Shown one piece after another: positions 8,316 through 17,536 of a stretch of DNA of 64,000 nucleotides (its first letter is position 1; the number at the start of each line of letters is the position of its first letter). Both the position numbers and the translations under genes were made by a program. The notes below the pieces were generated by a model, which saw nothing but the letters and a program-made list of their open reading frames with translations, made no database searches and had not been told where the DNA came from. Origin of the DNA: Sphingomonas sp. PP-CE-1G-424 (GTDB taxonomy: Bacteria; Pseudomonadota; Alphaproteobacteria; Sphingomonadales; Sphingomonadaceae); assembly GCF_004341085.1 (NCBI RefSeq), contig NZ_SLXW01000002.1, positions 620,001 through 684,000 on the forward strand, given 5' to 3'.

Positions 8316-9457
8316 GCCGGCTTCGTCTCGGCATGGCCGGCGGCGGGGAGGGGGCCTTTATCGGCGCCGTCCACCGGATGGCGGCGGCGCTCGACGGCGA
8401 TTGGGACCTGGTGGCGGGTGCGTTCAGCACCGATGGCGGGCGCAACACGCGCACCGGCGAGCGGCTCGGACTGGACCCGCAGCGGGTCTACCCATCGCTC
8501 GACGCCTTGATCGCGCACGAACGCACATTGCCCGTGGACGAACGAATCGAGGCGCTCGCGATCGTCACGCCGAACTACCTTCACGCGCCAATGGCGATCG
8601 CGGCACTGGACGCCGGATTCCACGTATTCTGCGAAAAGCCGATGGCGATGAGCGTTGTCGAGGCCGAGGCGATCGCCGCTGCCGCCAAGGCCAGCGGCCG
8701 CCAGTTTGCGCTGGCGTTCACCTATAGCGGCTACCCCATGATCGAAGAGGCGCGCGCGCGGGTCGAACGCGGCGATCTCGGGGCGATCCGTCTGGTCCAG
8801 GTCGAATATCTGCAAGGCTGGCTCAGCCAACCGATCGACACCAATGGCAACAAGCAGGCCGAATGGCGCACCGATCCTGCGCGCGCCGGTCTCGGCGGCT
8901 GTCTCGGCGACATCGGCACGCATGCGTTCCAGCTTGCCGAGCATGTCTCCGGCCTGTCGGTGGAGTCGGTCTCGGTGGACCTCACCACGCATGTCGAAGG
9001 CAGGCGGCTTGACGACGACGTCAGCGCACTGCTCCGCTTTGAGGGCGGCGCACGCGGCGTGCTCAAGGCGAGCCAGGTCGCGGCGGGCGAGGAGAACGGG
9101 CTTCGACTGCGTATCCACGGCGAACACGGCGGGCTCGACTGGTCACAGATGGAGCCCAACACGCTGACGCTCCGCTGGCTCGACCGCCCGGCGGAGATCG
9201 TGCGTACCGGCGGCCCGGGCATGCTCGACGCGACCACCACGCTGGTGCGGACTCCGGCGGGGCATCCCGAGGGGTATATCGAGGCGTTCGCCAACCTCTA
9301 CCGCGCATTCGCCTCGGCAATCCGCGGTGATGGCGACAAACGCTGGGTTCCGGGCGTGACCGATGGCCTGCGCACGATGCGCTTTATCGAGGCGGTCATC
9401 GCTAACGCCGGGTCGGACCGGAAATGGACATCAATGGATTCGGGAGACTCTGAATGA
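8312..9457 (+). CDS. Gfo/Idh/MocA-family NAD(P)-dependent oxidoreductase
   Basis: This 381-residue enzyme has an N-terminal Rossmann fold (MSRLRLGMAGGGEGAFIG) and the family's hallmark FCEKPMA block near residue 110, which carries the catalytic lysine. A conserved GDIGTHAFQLAEH block with the typical histidine follows. Such enzymes oxidise or reduce sugars at C3 or related positions with NAD(P). The gene overlaps both neighbours by four bases (ATGA), so it is translationally coupled. In this operon it could reduce the 3-keto sugar to the parent sugar or oxidise the imported one. Confidence 0.9.
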   Translation: MSRLRLGMAGGGEGAFIGAVHRMAAALDGDWDLVAGAFSTDGGRNTRTGERLGLDPQRVYPSLDALIAHERTLPVDERIEALAIVTPNYLHAPMAIAALDAGFHVFCEKPMAMSVVEAEAIAAAAKASGRQFALAFTYSGYPMIEEARARVERGDLGAIRLVQVEYLQGWLSQPIDTNGNKQAEWRTDPARAGLGGCLGDIGTHAFQLAEHVSGLSVESVSVDLTTHVEGRRLDDDVSALLRFEGGARGVLKASQVAAGEENGLRLRIHGEHGGLDWSQMEPNTLTLRWLDRPAEIVRTGGPGMLDATTTLVRTPAGHPEGYIEAFANLYRAFASAIRGDGDKRWVPGVTDGLRTMRFIEAVIANAGSDRKWTSMDSGDSE

Positions 9458-9840
9458 AGTTGCTCATGGCCTTGGTCGCGGGAAGCATCGCGGCGGTTGC
9501 GGCGGTCACGATATCCGTGCCGACCACCGCACAATCGACTGCAGCGTCGCCGCCGGCGTTCGCGGCCTGCCGCGCGTGCCATACCGTGGTGAAGGGCGGC
9601 CGCAACGGCATCGGCCCGAACCTGTACGGCGTGGTTGGTCGTGCCGCCGCAGCGACGCCCGGCTTCAATTATTCCGCTGCGATGAAGGCGTCGAAACTGC
9701 GCTGGGACGAGCAGACGCTGAACGAGTATCTCGCAGCTCCCCAGAAGAAGGTGCCGGGCACGCGAATGCTGATCGCGACGCCCGATGCCGCCAAGCGCGG
9801 GGCGATCATCGCGTATCTCAAGGCGGAGGGCGCGAAGTGA
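9454..9840 (+). CDS. Periplasmic class I cytochrome c
   Basis: The 128-residue protein has a Sec signal peptide (about residues 1-26) and one haem-binding CRACH motif, followed by GRNGIGPNLYGVVGR and an axial methionine in VPGTRMLI. This is a typical small class I cytochrome c. Placed between sugar-modifying enzymes and a GMC dehydrogenase, it is the likely electron acceptor for the dehydrogenase, as LacB is reported to be in the lacABC system of Caulobacter. It overlaps the upstream oxidoreductase gene by four bases. Confidence 0.9.
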   Translation: MKLLMALVAGSIAAVAAVTISVPTTAQSTAASPPAFAACRACHTVVKGGRNGIGPNLYGVVGRAAAATPGFNYSAAMKASKLRWDEQTLNEYLAAPQKKVPGTRMLIATPDAAKRGAIIAYLKAEGAK

Positions 9841-9853
9841 TCGCGCCGCGCGC

Positions 9854-10765
9854 ATGACGCTCTCGCGCCGCACCCTGCTTGCCGCCGGTGCCGCCGCCTC
9901 GCTGATCCCCGCCGGGATCGCCGCCCAGCGTCGTAGCACGAATGCCGCACGCTTCTCGCTCGGCTACGCCCCGCACGAAGGCAGCTTCGCCAGCCGCGGC
10001 GGACGGATCGAGCAGATCGCCTACGCCGCCGACCAGGGCTTCACCGCCTGGGAGGACAACGAGGCGGCAACGCGGTCGGTGGCCGAGCAGGAGCAGATGG
10101 CCAAGGCGCTCACGCAGCGCGGCATGACGATGGGCGTGTTCGTCGCCAGCATGCCGAAATGGTCGCAGTCGCGGCCGCTCCTCGGCGCGAACGACGGCGC
10201 CGAGCGCGAGGCATTCCTCGCCGACATCCGCGCGTCGCTCGACGTCGCCAAGCGACTGAACGCGAAGCACATGACCGTCGTCACCGGCTTCATGGACCCG
10301 AAGGTGCCCGTGGATATCCAGACCGCCCGCGTGATCGACGTAATGCGCCGCGCGGGCGATATCGTCGCGTCGTCGGGCACGGCGATGGTGATGGAGCCGC
10401 TCAACACGCGGACCAACCATCCCGGCGTCTACATGCAGACGATCTCGCAGGGCTATGCGGTCGCGCGCGGTGCCAACAGCCCCGCGGTGAAGATCCTCGC
10501 CGACCTGTATCACGAGCAGATCCAGTCGGGGAATCTGATCCCGACGCTGGCGACCTGCTGGAGCGAGATCGGCTATATCCAGTTCGGCGACAATCCGGGC
10601 CGCAACGAGCCGTCGACCGGCGAGATCAACTTCGCCTCGATCGTGAAATGGCTGAAGGCGAAACGCTACACCGGCGTGATCGGTATGGAACACGGCAATT
10701 CGATCGCCGGCCGCGCAGGCGAGGATCGCCTGATCGCCGCCTATCGCGAGATCGACGCAGCATGA
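9854..10765 (+). CDS. Exported sugar isomerase/epimerase-like TIM barrel (Tat signal), hydroxypyruvate-isomerase-like
   Basis: The 303-residue protein starts with a twin-arginine signal (MTLSRRTLLAAGAAASLIPAG), so it should fold in the cytoplasm and work in the periplasm. The mature part is a TIM barrel resembling the hydroxypyruvate isomerase branch, with metal-ligand candidates in VMEPLN, ADLYHEQI, and GVIGMEHG. The start at 9854 puts the RR motif at residues 5-6. It lies 13 bp after the cytochrome gene. A periplasmic isomerase or lyase acting on keto-glycosides is a reasonable inference. Confidence 0.85.
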   Translation: MTLSRRTLLAAGAAASLIPAGIAAQRRSTNAARFSLGYAPHEGSFASRGGRIEQIAYAADQGFTAWEDNEAATRSVAEQEQMAKALTQRGMTMGVFVASMPKWSQSRPLLGANDGAEREAFLADIRASLDVAKRLNAKHMTVVTGFMDPKVPVDIQTARVIDVMRRAGDIVASSGTAMVMEPLNTRTNHPGVYMQTISQGYAVARGANSPAVKILADLYHEQIQSGNLIPTLATCWSEIGYIQFGDNPGRNEPSTGEINFASIVKWLKAKRYTGVIGMEHGNSIAGRAGEDRLIAAYREIDAA

Positions 10766-11607
10766 AGGGGATGGGGATGAAGACGGTGGTGATGGCGAGT
10801 GTCATCGTGGCGATGGCGTTGACGACGGTGGGCCCGGTCGCGGCGCAGGACAAGCCTGGCTTCAAGGACACGCCGATGCTGCCCGGCGGCCAGTGGCACG
10901 TCCACGACGCTGACCGCCCCGCGCCGATCGTGGTCGCGCCGGCCACTACCCCCGGTGGTCCGCCCGCCGACGCCGTGGTGCTGTTCGACGGGCGTTCGCT
11001 CGACGCATGGAAGCCTGACCGCATCGCTTGGCCGATCGCCAACGGTGCGCTGACGATCCCGTCACGCGCGAAAAGCGGCGGCGAGAACAACCTCGTCTCG
11101 AAACAGAGCTTTGGCGACGTGCAGATGCATCTCGAATTCCGCTCGCCCAACCCGCCGACGAAAAGCTCGCAGGATCGCGGCAACAGCGGCATCTGGTTCA
11201 TGCAGCGCTACGAACTGCAGATCCTCGATGGCTCGCAAAACCCGACCTATGCCGATGGCACCGTCGGCGCGGTCTATGGCTGGAAGCCGCCGCTGGTGAA
11301 CGCCGCGCGCCGTCCCGGCGAGTGGCAGACCTACGACATCGTGTTTGAGCACCCGCGCTTCGCCGCCGACGGTAGCCTGCTTCGCCCCGCCTACGTTACC
11401 GCGCTATTGAACGGCGTGCTCGTCCAGAACCACCAGGCGATGCTCGGCACCACCATCTGGCGCAAGGTCGCCAGTTACATCGCGCACGCCGACGCCGCGC
11501 CGATCCAGTTGCAGGATCACGACTCGCCGGTGTCGTTCCGCAACATCTGGGTCCGTCCGCTGACCGAAGCGGCAATCGCGCAGGACCTGAAGAAGGACGG
11601 TAAATGA
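10762..11607 (+). CDS. DUF1080 (3-keto-disaccharide hydrolase family) exported protein
   Basis: The protein (281 residues from the ATG at 10762, 276 from that at 10777) has a Sec signal peptide (about VVMASVIVAMALTTVGPVAAQ) and one jelly-roll DUF1080 domain. Conserved blocks are LFDGRSLDAW, DVQMHLEFR, NSGIWFMQRYELQILD and WQTYDIVFEHPRF. Families with this domain are annotated as 3-keto-disaccharide hydrolases and act on 3-keto-glycosides. I use the ATG at 10762 because it overlaps the upstream stop by four bases as elsewhere in the operon; 10777 has AAGGGG six bases upstream and is equally plausible. Confidence 0.85.
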   Translation: MKGMGMKTVVMASVIVAMALTTVGPVAAQDKPGFKDTPMLPGGQWHVHDADRPAPIVVAPATTPGGPPADAVVLFDGRSLDAWKPDRIAWPIANGALTIPSRAKSGGENNLVSKQSFGDVQMHLEFRSPNPPTKSSQDRGNSGIWFMQRYELQILDGSQNPTYADGTVGAVYGWKPPLVNAARRPGEWQTYDIVFEHPRFAADGSLLRPAYVTALLNGVLVQNHQAMLGTTIWRKVASYIAHADAAPIQLQDHDSPVSFRNIWVRPLTEAAIAQDLKKDGK

Positions 11608-12185
11608 TCGACCGCAGAACAGCACTCGCCGGTGTCGTCGCCATGTTCGGCACGGCTTTATATGCGCCGATCGCACGCGCAGCCGGGGTCGCGGCAACAC
11701 CGGGCGCGGCGGCGGGCATCCCCGTCATCAGCGAAGGTCCGCCGAGCGTCGCGGTCTTCACAGCCCCCCAGCGCGCGCTGATGACCGCACTCAGCGAACG
11801 TGTCCTGCCGACCACCGACACGCCGGGCGCGATTGCCGCGGGCGTCCCCGCGTTTATCGAAAAGTTGCTCGCCGACTGGGCCGCACCCGCCGATCGCGTC
11901 CCGATCCTCGCCGGCCTCGACGCGATCGAAGCGCGAAGCTTGGCGGACTACAAGGTCCCCGGCGCAAAGGCGACCGCGGCACAGCACGACGCGCTGCTCA
12001 CGCTCGCGATGAACGACCAGATCCCGTCGGGCGGCGTCTTCTTCGAGGCGTTCCGCCAGCTCGTCGTCACCGGCTATTACACGTCGGAAATCGGCATGAC
12101 GCAGGAGCGCGAATATCTGCCGGTGCCGGGCGAGTATAACGGCGCTTTCCCCTATTCTCAGGTCAACAAGGTGTATTCCGCATGA
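11604..12185 (+). CDS. Gluconate 2-dehydrogenase subunit 3-like protein (small subunit of the GMC dehydrogenase)
   Basis: This 193-residue protein has a twin-arginine-like signal (MIDRRTALAGVVAMFG) and the helical core of the gluconate-dehydrogenase subunit 3 family (LMTALSERVLPTTDTPGA, then MNDQIP and FFEAFRQLVVTGYYTSEIG). Such small subunits escort a signal-less GMC flavoprotein through the Tat pathway, and the GMC protein at 13054 indeed lacks a signal. In Caulobacter the equivalent is LacC. It overlaps both neighbours by four bases. Confidence 0.85.
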   Translation: MIDRRTALAGVVAMFGTALYAPIARAAGVAATPGAAAGIPVISEGPPSVAVFTAPQRALMTALSERVLPTTDTPGAIAAGVPAFIEKLLADWAAPADRVPILAGLDAIEARSLADYKVPGAKATAAQHDALLTLAMNDQIPSGGVFFEAFRQLVVTGYYTSEIGMTQEREYLPVPGEYNGAFPYSQVNKVYSA

Positions 12186-13015
12186 TCCTCAGCCGTAGAA
12201 ACCTGCTCGCCGGCTCCGGCGCGGTTGCAGCGCTCGCATTCGTGCCGACCGCCTCCGCGGCACAGTTGAAGGCGATCGGCCTGCAACTCTACACCATCCG
12301 CGACATCTTCTCGAAGGACCCGTTCGGTACGCTCGGGCAGGTCGCCAAGATCGGCTACCGCGAGGTCGAATTTGGCGGTGGCGGCTACGAGGGCATGGAC
12401 CACGCGCAGCTGCGCCGGACGATGGACAAGCTCGGCCTGACCGCGCCCTCGGTGCATATCGGCTACGACGCGCTGCTCCAGCGGTTCGACCAGTCGGTGA
12501 CGATGGCCAAGACGCTCGGTGCGACCACGGTCGTGCTGCCGTACATGACCGACGAGCATCGCAACGAAGCGGGCTGGACCGCGGCACTGCCGAACTTCAA
12601 CCGGTTCGCCACCGACCTGAAAAAGGCCGGGCTGGGCTTTGCGTATCACAATCACGATTTCGAGTTCACCACTAAGCCGGGCGGCGTCAGCCTGTACGAG
12701 CGGCTGCTGAAGGAGACCGACCCCGCGCTCGTGAAGCTCGAACTCGATCTATACTGGGCGCTGCATGCGGGCGAGAACCTGACGACGCTGATCGAACGCC
12801 TGTCGCAGCGGATCTATGCCTACCACGTCAAGGATATGCGCCCCGATCGCAGCATGGCGGCGGTCGGCGCAGGCACAGTCGATTTCGCCGCGCTGTTCAA
12901 GCTGAAGGGCAGCGCCGGCGTCCGGCATTTCTACGTCGAGAACGACCAGGCCCCGGCACCATACCTGCCCGACATCACCACGAGTTTCCGGACGTTGCGC
13001 GCGCTTCGTTTCTGA
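12182..13015 (+). CDS. Exported sugar phosphate isomerase/epimerase-like TIM barrel (Tat signal)
   Basis: The 277-residue protein carries a Tat signal (ILSRRNLLAGSGAVAALAFV) followed by an AP-endonuclease-2 type TIM barrel. Candidate metal ligands sit in REVEFGG, FAYHNHDFEF, LELDLYW, YAYHVKDM and HFYVENDQ. The YHNHDFEF block with paired His is characteristic of this branch. Together with the gene at 9854 it makes two exported barrels in one operon, which points to periplasmic processing of keto-sugars. It overlaps the small-subunit gene by four bases. Confidence 0.85.
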   Translation: MILSRRNLLAGSGAVAALAFVPTASAAQLKAIGLQLYTIRDIFSKDPFGTLGQVAKIGYREVEFGGGGYEGMDHAQLRRTMDKLGLTAPSVHIGYDALLQRFDQSVTMAKTLGATTVVLPYMTDEHRNEAGWTAALPNFNRFATDLKKAGLGFAYHNHDFEFTTKPGGVSLYERLLKETDPALVKLELDLYWALHAGENLTTLIERLSQRIYAYHVKDMRPDRSMAAVGAGTVDFAALFKLKGSAGVRHFYVENDQAPAPYLPDITTSFRTLRALRF

Positions 13016-13053
13016 TCGGGCGCGTTCTTACAAGAGATTAGGAGAGGAAGATC

Positions 13054-14733
13054 ATGGCCGAGACCAACAGGTTCGACGCGATCGTAATCGGTTCGGGCGT
13101 CAGCGGCGGTTTCGCTGCGAAGGAATTGACCGAGAAGGGCCTCCGCGTCCTGATGCTCGATCGCGGCAAGATGGTCGAGCATGGCGAAGGCTACACCTAT
13201 GACGGCAAGCCCGCATACGAGGTGCCCGCGCGCAACATCATGCCCAAGCCATTGGTGGAGAGCGACTATTTCATCGCCAAGCACGGCTATGTCCAGCCCA
13301 GTAACCGCGAGTTCCACAATGACGACCGGCTGAACCCGTACGCCTATGACGAGGGCAGCAAGTTCTACTGGATCCGGCCGGGCGCGGTCGGCGGCAAGTC
13401 GCTGATATGGGGCCGTTGGTGCTTCCGCTGGAGCCCGCAAGACTTCGAGGCGAACAAGCGCGACGGCATCGATGGCGAATGGCCGATCGGCTATGATGAC
13501 GTCGCGCCGTGGTACAGCTATGTCGAGAAATACATCGGCGTGTCCGGCTCGCGCGAGAACCTCGCCTATTTGCCCGACAGCGAATTCCAGCCGCCGATGC
13601 CAATGAACGTCGCCGAGAAGTGGTTGAAGCAAGGTCTCGAATCCAAGTTCCCCGGCCGCAAACTGATCAACACGCGGCTGTCGAACATGACCGAGGACAA
13701 GCCCGACCAGAACCGCACGAAATGCCAGTTCCGCAACCAGTGCGGCAATGGTTGCTCGTTCGGCGCCTATTTCTCGACTCAGGCCGTTACCCTGCCAGCC
13801 GCCCGCGCGACCGGTCGCCTGACGCTCAAGTCGGACTCGGTCGTCACCAACCTTGTGTACGACGCGGCACGGAAAAAGGTTACCGGCGTCCGCTATATCG
13901 ACGCCAAGACCGGCCAGGCGCAAACCGTCAACGCCGACCTCGTCTTCCTCTGCGCGTCGGCGATCGCCTCGACGCAGATCCTGCTGAACTCGCGCGCGCC
14001 GGGCAGTGACCGCAGCTATTTCGACGAGAGCGGCACGCTGGGCCGCTATGTGATGGACCACATCTTCCGCGTCGGGATCGAAGGCGACATCCCCGGCATG
14101 GAGGAGTTCATCGAATTCGGTCGCCGGCCCGGCGGCGTCTACATCCCGCGCTTTCGCAACATCGGCGGCAACGAGGGCGTCGGCTTCAAGCGCGGCTATG
14201 GCTATCAGGGCAGCGCCTATCGCAACCCCGCCGCCCCGGTCGGCTTCGGCGCATCTATGAAGCAGGGCATGCGGAAATACGCGCCGTGGCGGTTCAGCAT
14301 GGGCGCGTTCGGCGAGTGCCTTCCCTATGCCGACAACAAGGTTTCGCTGCACGCTACCAAGGTCGACCGGTTCGGCGTGCCGCTGGTCCGTTTCGACGTG
14401 CGCTTCCGCGACAACGAACTGAAGATGATGACCGACGCACGGGCGCAGGGCGAGGCGATGCTGAAAGGTGCAGGGCTCACCAACGTCAAGAGTTCGGAGA
14501 GCGAGCACGTCCCCGGCGACGCGATCCATGAGATGGGCGGTGCCCGCATGGGCCGCGATCCGCGCACCTCGGTGCTCAACGAATGGAGCCAGGCGCACGC
14601 GGCGTCCAACCTGTATGTGACCGACGGGGCGCAAATGGCCTCGATCTCGTGCGTAAACCCGTCACTGACTTTTATGGCGCTGACCGCCCGTGCTGCCGAT
14701 CATGCGGTTCGTCAGAAAAAGTCGCGCGCCTAG
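13054..14733 (+). CDS. GMC-family FAD dehydrogenase (glucoside 3-dehydrogenase / gluconate dehydrogenase large subunit-like)
   Basis: The 559-residue flavoprotein has an N-terminal FAD site (DAIVIGSGVSGGFAAKEL), a central cysteine cluster CQFRNQCGNGC resembling the Fe-S-ligating cysteines of bacterial FAD glucose dehydrogenases, and a C-terminal HEMGGARMG plus NPSLTFMALT block with the active-site His and Asn. It has no signal peptide and is likely co-exported with the subunit-3-like protein. The best-known relatives are LacA of Caulobacter and glucoside 3-dehydrogenases. It is the last gene of the operon, and a short hairpin without a T-run (14746-14773) follows. Confidence 0.9.
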   Translation: MAETNRFDAIVIGSGVSGGFAAKELTEKGLRVLMLDRGKMVEHGEGYTYDGKPAYEVPARNIMPKPLVESDYFIAKHGYVQPSNREFHNDDRLNPYAYDEGSKFYWIRPGAVGGKSLIWGRWCFRWSPQDFEANKRDGIDGEWPIGYDDVAPWYSYVEKYIGVSGSRENLAYLPDSEFQPPMPMNVAEKWLKQGLESKFPGRKLINTRLSNMTEDKPDQNRTKCQFRNQCGNGCSFGAYFSTQAVTLPAARATGRLTLKSDSVVTNLVYDAARKKVTGVRYIDAKTGQAQTVNADLVFLCASAIASTQILLNSRAPGSDRSYFDESGTLGRYVMDHIFRVGIEGDIPGMEEFIEFGRRPGGVYIPRFRNIGGNEGVGFKRGYGYQGSAYRNPAAPVGFGASMKQGMRKYAPWRFSMGAFGECLPYADNKVSLHATKVDRFGVPLVRFDVRFRDNELKMMTDARAQGEAMLKGAGLTNVKSSESEHVPGDAIHEMGGARMGRDPRTSVLNEWSQAHAASNLYVTDGAQMASISCVNPSLTFMALTARAADHAVRQKKSRA

Positions 14734-14873
14734 CGACGGTGGGTTACGCCGCCGACCAGAAAATAGGCGGCGTGGAGTGGCGTTACGGCGCGGCCGTTTT
14801 GGCCAGCTAATTATGTACTTTGGGATGTTGAAAGACTGCGCATATTCCAGCGCTACGTGTTTTCAATGACAGC

Positions 14874-14948
14874 TGGTGACCCCTACGAGAATCGAACTCG
14901 TGCTTACGCCGTGAGAGGGCGTCGTCCTAACCGCTAGACGAAGGGGCC
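14874..14948 (-). tRNA. tRNA-Glu (anticodon CTC)
   Basis: The minus strand folds into a full cloverleaf. The 7-bp acceptor stem has one G-T pair, the D-arm follows, and the anticodon stem ACGCC/GGCGT holds the loop CTCTCAC, giving anticodon CTC. The T-arm with TTCGATTC and an encoded 3' CCA are present. Total length is 75 nt including CCA. Confidence 0.95.
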
Positions 14949-14963
14949 GTTAGCAGATGCGGG

Positions 14964-14992
14964 CGTCTACGGAATGGGGTGGCAGGCGTCAA
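14964..14992 (-). promoter_or_regulatory. Candidate sigma-70 promoter of tRNA-Glu
   Basis: On the minus strand TTGACG (14987-14992) and TAGACG (14964-14969) are separated by 17 bp and end 15 bp before the tRNA 5' end. The -35 is strong and the -10 weak, which is usual for alphaproteobacterial stable-RNA promoters. Confidence 0.5.
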
Positions 14993-15047
14993 GACGCTTG
15001 CCGATAATTCCTTAGACGCCCGCCCGTTTCGTCAGGCGCCCGTTTTG

Positions 15048-16421
15048 TCAGGCGGCAGCCTTCTTGCGCTCGGCCATTTCCTCGTTGAGCATCTCGGCCA
15101 GCAGGAACGCGAGCTCGAGGCTCTGGCTGGCGTTGAGGCGGGGGTCGCAATGGGTGTGATAGCGGTCGGCTAGCGACTGCTCGGTCACGTCGACCGCACC
15201 GCCCGTGCACTCGGTCACGTTCTGCCCGGTCATCTCGGCATGGATGCCGCCAGCGTGCGTGCCTTCCGCGCGGTGGACCGCGAAAAAGCCGCGGACTTCG
15301 GCGAGGATGCGATCGAACGGCCGCGTCTTGTAGCCGTTGGCGGCCTTGACGACGTTGCCGTGCATCGGGTCGCAGCTCCACACCACCGGATGGCCCTCGC
15401 GCGTGACGGCTCGGACCAGGCGGGGCAGGTTGGCCTCGATCTTGTCATAGCCATAGCGCGTGATCAGCGTCATCCGGCCGGGGACGCGGCCTGGGTTGAG
15501 CGTGTCGAGCATGCGCAACAAGGCGTCGGGCTCGAGGCTCGGGCCGCACTTGATGCCGATCGGGTTGCCGATGCCGCGGAGGTATTCGACGTGGCTCGAA
15601 CCCTCGAAGCGCGTGCGATCGCCGATCCACAGGAAATGCGCGCTGGTATCGTACCAGTCACCGGTCAGCGAATCCTGCCGGGTCAGCGCCTGCTCGTACT
15701 GGAGCAGAAGCGCCTCGTGGCTGGTGTAGAAATGCGTCTGCGCGAGCTGCGGCACGGTCTCGGGATCGATCCCGCAGGCGGCCATGAACTCGAGCGCCTC
15801 GCCGATCCGGTCCGCGGTCTCGGCGTATTTCTTCGACCAGGGGCTGCGGCCCATGAAGTCGTGCGTCCAGCGGTGAACCTGATGCAGGTTCGCGTAGCCG
15901 CCCTGTGCGAACGCTCGCAGCAGGTTGAGCGTCGCCGCCGACTGCGAATAGGCGCGGATCATCCGCTGAGGGTCGGGCGCGCGCGATTCCGCGGTGAAGG
16001 CGATATCGTTGACGTTGTCGCCGCGGTACGAGGGCAGCTCGACGCCGCCGATCGTCTCGGTATCGGTCGAGCGCGGCTTGGCGAACTGTCCCGCCATGCG
16101 GCCGAGCTTCACGACCGGCAGCTTCGACGCGTAAGTGAGCACGACGGCCATCTGGAGGATGACGCGGAACGTGTCGCGGATATTGTTGGCGCTATGCTCA
16201 GCGAAGCTCTCAGCGCAATCGCCGCCCTGGAGCAGGAACGCCTTGCCGGCGGCGACTTCGGCAAGCGACGCGGTAAGGTTGCGCGCTTCGCCGGCGAACA
16301 CGAGCGGCGGGAACGTGGCCAGCTGGTCGGTCGCCGCGGTCAGCGCGGCGGCGTCGGGATAGGTGGGGAGCTGTCGTGCTTCGTGACGCGTCCAGCTGTC
16401 GGGGGCCCAGTTCGCGGCCAT
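15048..16421 (-). CDS. aroG: 3-deoxy-7-phosphoheptulonate synthase, class II
   Basis: The enzyme condenses phosphoenolpyruvate with erythrose 4-phosphate, the first step of the shikimate pathway. The 457-residue sequence shows class II (plant/actinobacterial type) hallmarks: GGDCAES with the metal-ligating Cys, a [14 protein letters not shown] block, KCGPS and CDPMHGN. The start [10 protein letters not shown] at 16421 matches the family's usual N-terminus. A longer frame to 16676 adds a low-complexity stretch without homology. It is a single-gene unit facing the 2-hydroxyacid dehydrogenase upstream, transcribed in the same direction across a 98-bp gap. Confidence 0.93.
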   Translation of the reverse strand: MAANWAPDSWTRHEARQLPTYPDAAALTAATDQLATFPPLVFAGEARNLTASLAEVAAGKAFLLQGGDCAESFAEHSANNIRDTFRVILQMAVVLTYASKLPVVKLGRMAGQFAKPRSTDTETIGGVELPSYRGDNVNDIAFTAESRAPDPQRMIRAYSQSAATLNLLRAFAQGGYANLHQVHRWTHDFMGRSPWSKKYAETADRIGEALEFMAACGIDPETVPQLAQTHFYTSHEALLLQYEQALTRQDSLTGDWYDTSAHFLWIGDRTRFEGSSHVEYLRGIGNPIGIKCGPSLEPDALLRMLDTLNPGRVPGRMTLITRYGYDKIEANLPRLVRAVTREGHPVVWSCDPMHGNVVKAANGYKTRPFDRILAEVRGFFAVHRAEGTHAGGIHAEMTGQNVTECTGGAVDVTEQSLADRYHTHCDPRLNASQSLELAFLLAEMLNEEMAERKKAAA

Positions 16422-16519
16422 ATCATGTCGTCCGATTGATGAATTGTGGGGCTGGCCATGCGGGAAAATGCCTTTTCGCGCAATGAAGTAAAGCTTTGGG
16501 GCGGGTGTGTCGGCTGGTT

Positions 16520-17458
16520 TCAATAGCCCGCGTTGAGGTCGGCGACGTTCCTCATCGGTTTGTTCGCTAGGAACGCGGCAAGGTTGTCGAGGAATAGCGC
16601 GGCGCCGCGCGCGAACATGGTCGTCTGGCTGCGGCCCGACAGATGCATCGTCACGATTGCGTTGGGCGTCGACCACAGCGGGTGCTCAGGGGGCAGCGGC
16701 TCGGGGCTGGTCGGGTCGAGCACCGCACCCGCAATGCCGCCCGCGGTGAGCGCGGCGATCAGTGCGTCGTCGTCGATCATGTCGCCGCGGGCGATATTGA
16801 TCAGCCATGCGGACGGTTTCATCGCCGCGAGTTCGTCGCGGCCGATCATCGCGTGCGTGGCGCCGGTCGAGGGGGCGGCCAGGATGATCCAGTCGAAGTC
16901 TCCGAGCCGATCGCGCCACGCGTCGGGTGTGAGCGTGCCGTCGCGGCCGGTGCGCGTGACGCCGGTGACGTCGACGCCGAACGCGCTCAGGCGATCGCCG
17001 ATCATCTTGCCGATCGTGCCGTAGCCGATGACGAGGGCCTTGGTGCCGGCGAGTTCGATCTTGCCGGGCGCGTCCTTGAGCCATTCGTGGCGGTCCTGCG
17101 CGCGAACGACGGTGTCGAAGCGCTTGGCGGCGACGAGCACGGCCATCACGGCGTATTCGGCGACCGCGACGGCGTTGATGCCCGCACCGTTGGTCAGCGT
17201 GACGCCGTTCTCGCGCAGCGTGCCGAGCGGGAACGCGTCGAGCCCGGCGTAGATCGTCGAGACCCATCTGAGGGTCGGCCCGGCGTGGCGGATCGCGTCG
17301 GCGACGAGCTCGGTCGGCTGCATGTCGACCCAGGCTATGTCCGCATCGGCGATCATCGCGTTCGCCTCGGCGGGCTTGGTGAACCAGGCGATGTCGAGGT
17401 CCGCGGGGAGGTGCGGTTCGAGGAGCGGGCGGGCGGCGGCGGGGAGGACGGCTTTCAT
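16520..17458 (-). CDS. D-isomer-specific 2-hydroxyacid dehydrogenase
   Basis: The 312-residue NAD(P)-dependent enzyme has the GYGTIG nucleotide-binding motif at residues 145-150, the catalytic arginine in NIARGD (about 224) and Glu253 and His272 in the usual order. This is the domain order of the phosphoglycerate-dehydrogenase-like superfamily. The second half of the usual DVFxxEPLP block reads [10 protein letters not shown], so the substrate may differ from classical lactate or glyoxylate. No pathway partner is adjacent. Confidence 0.85.
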   Translation of the reverse strand: MKAVLPAAARPLLEPHLPADLDIAWFTKPAEANAMIADADIAWVDMQPTELVADAIRHAGPTLRWVSTIYAGLDAFPLGTLRENGVTLTNGAGINAVAVAEYAVMAVLVAAKRFDTVVRAQDRHEWLKDAPGKIELAGTKALVIGYGTIGKMIGDRLSAFGVDVTGVTRTGRDGTLTPDAWRDRLGDFDWIILAAPSTGATHAMIGRDELAAMKPSAWLINIARGDMIDDDALIAALTAGGIAGAVLDPTSPEPLPPEHPLWSTPNAIVTMHLSGRSQTTMFARGAALFLDNLAAFLANKPMRNVADLNAGY

Positions 17459-17536
17459 TGGGAGAGCATCGGCGCGCGGCGAGGCATGTCAAGTTGTGGC
17501 GGGATAGGAACGAGTTGGTTCGCGTACGACTTCTCC

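Noticed and set aside
12931-14634. A 567-codon minus-strand ORF opposite the GMC dehydrogenase
   Set aside because: It mirrors a strong, motif-rich gene and has only low-complexity composition typical of antisense frames in GC-rich DNA.
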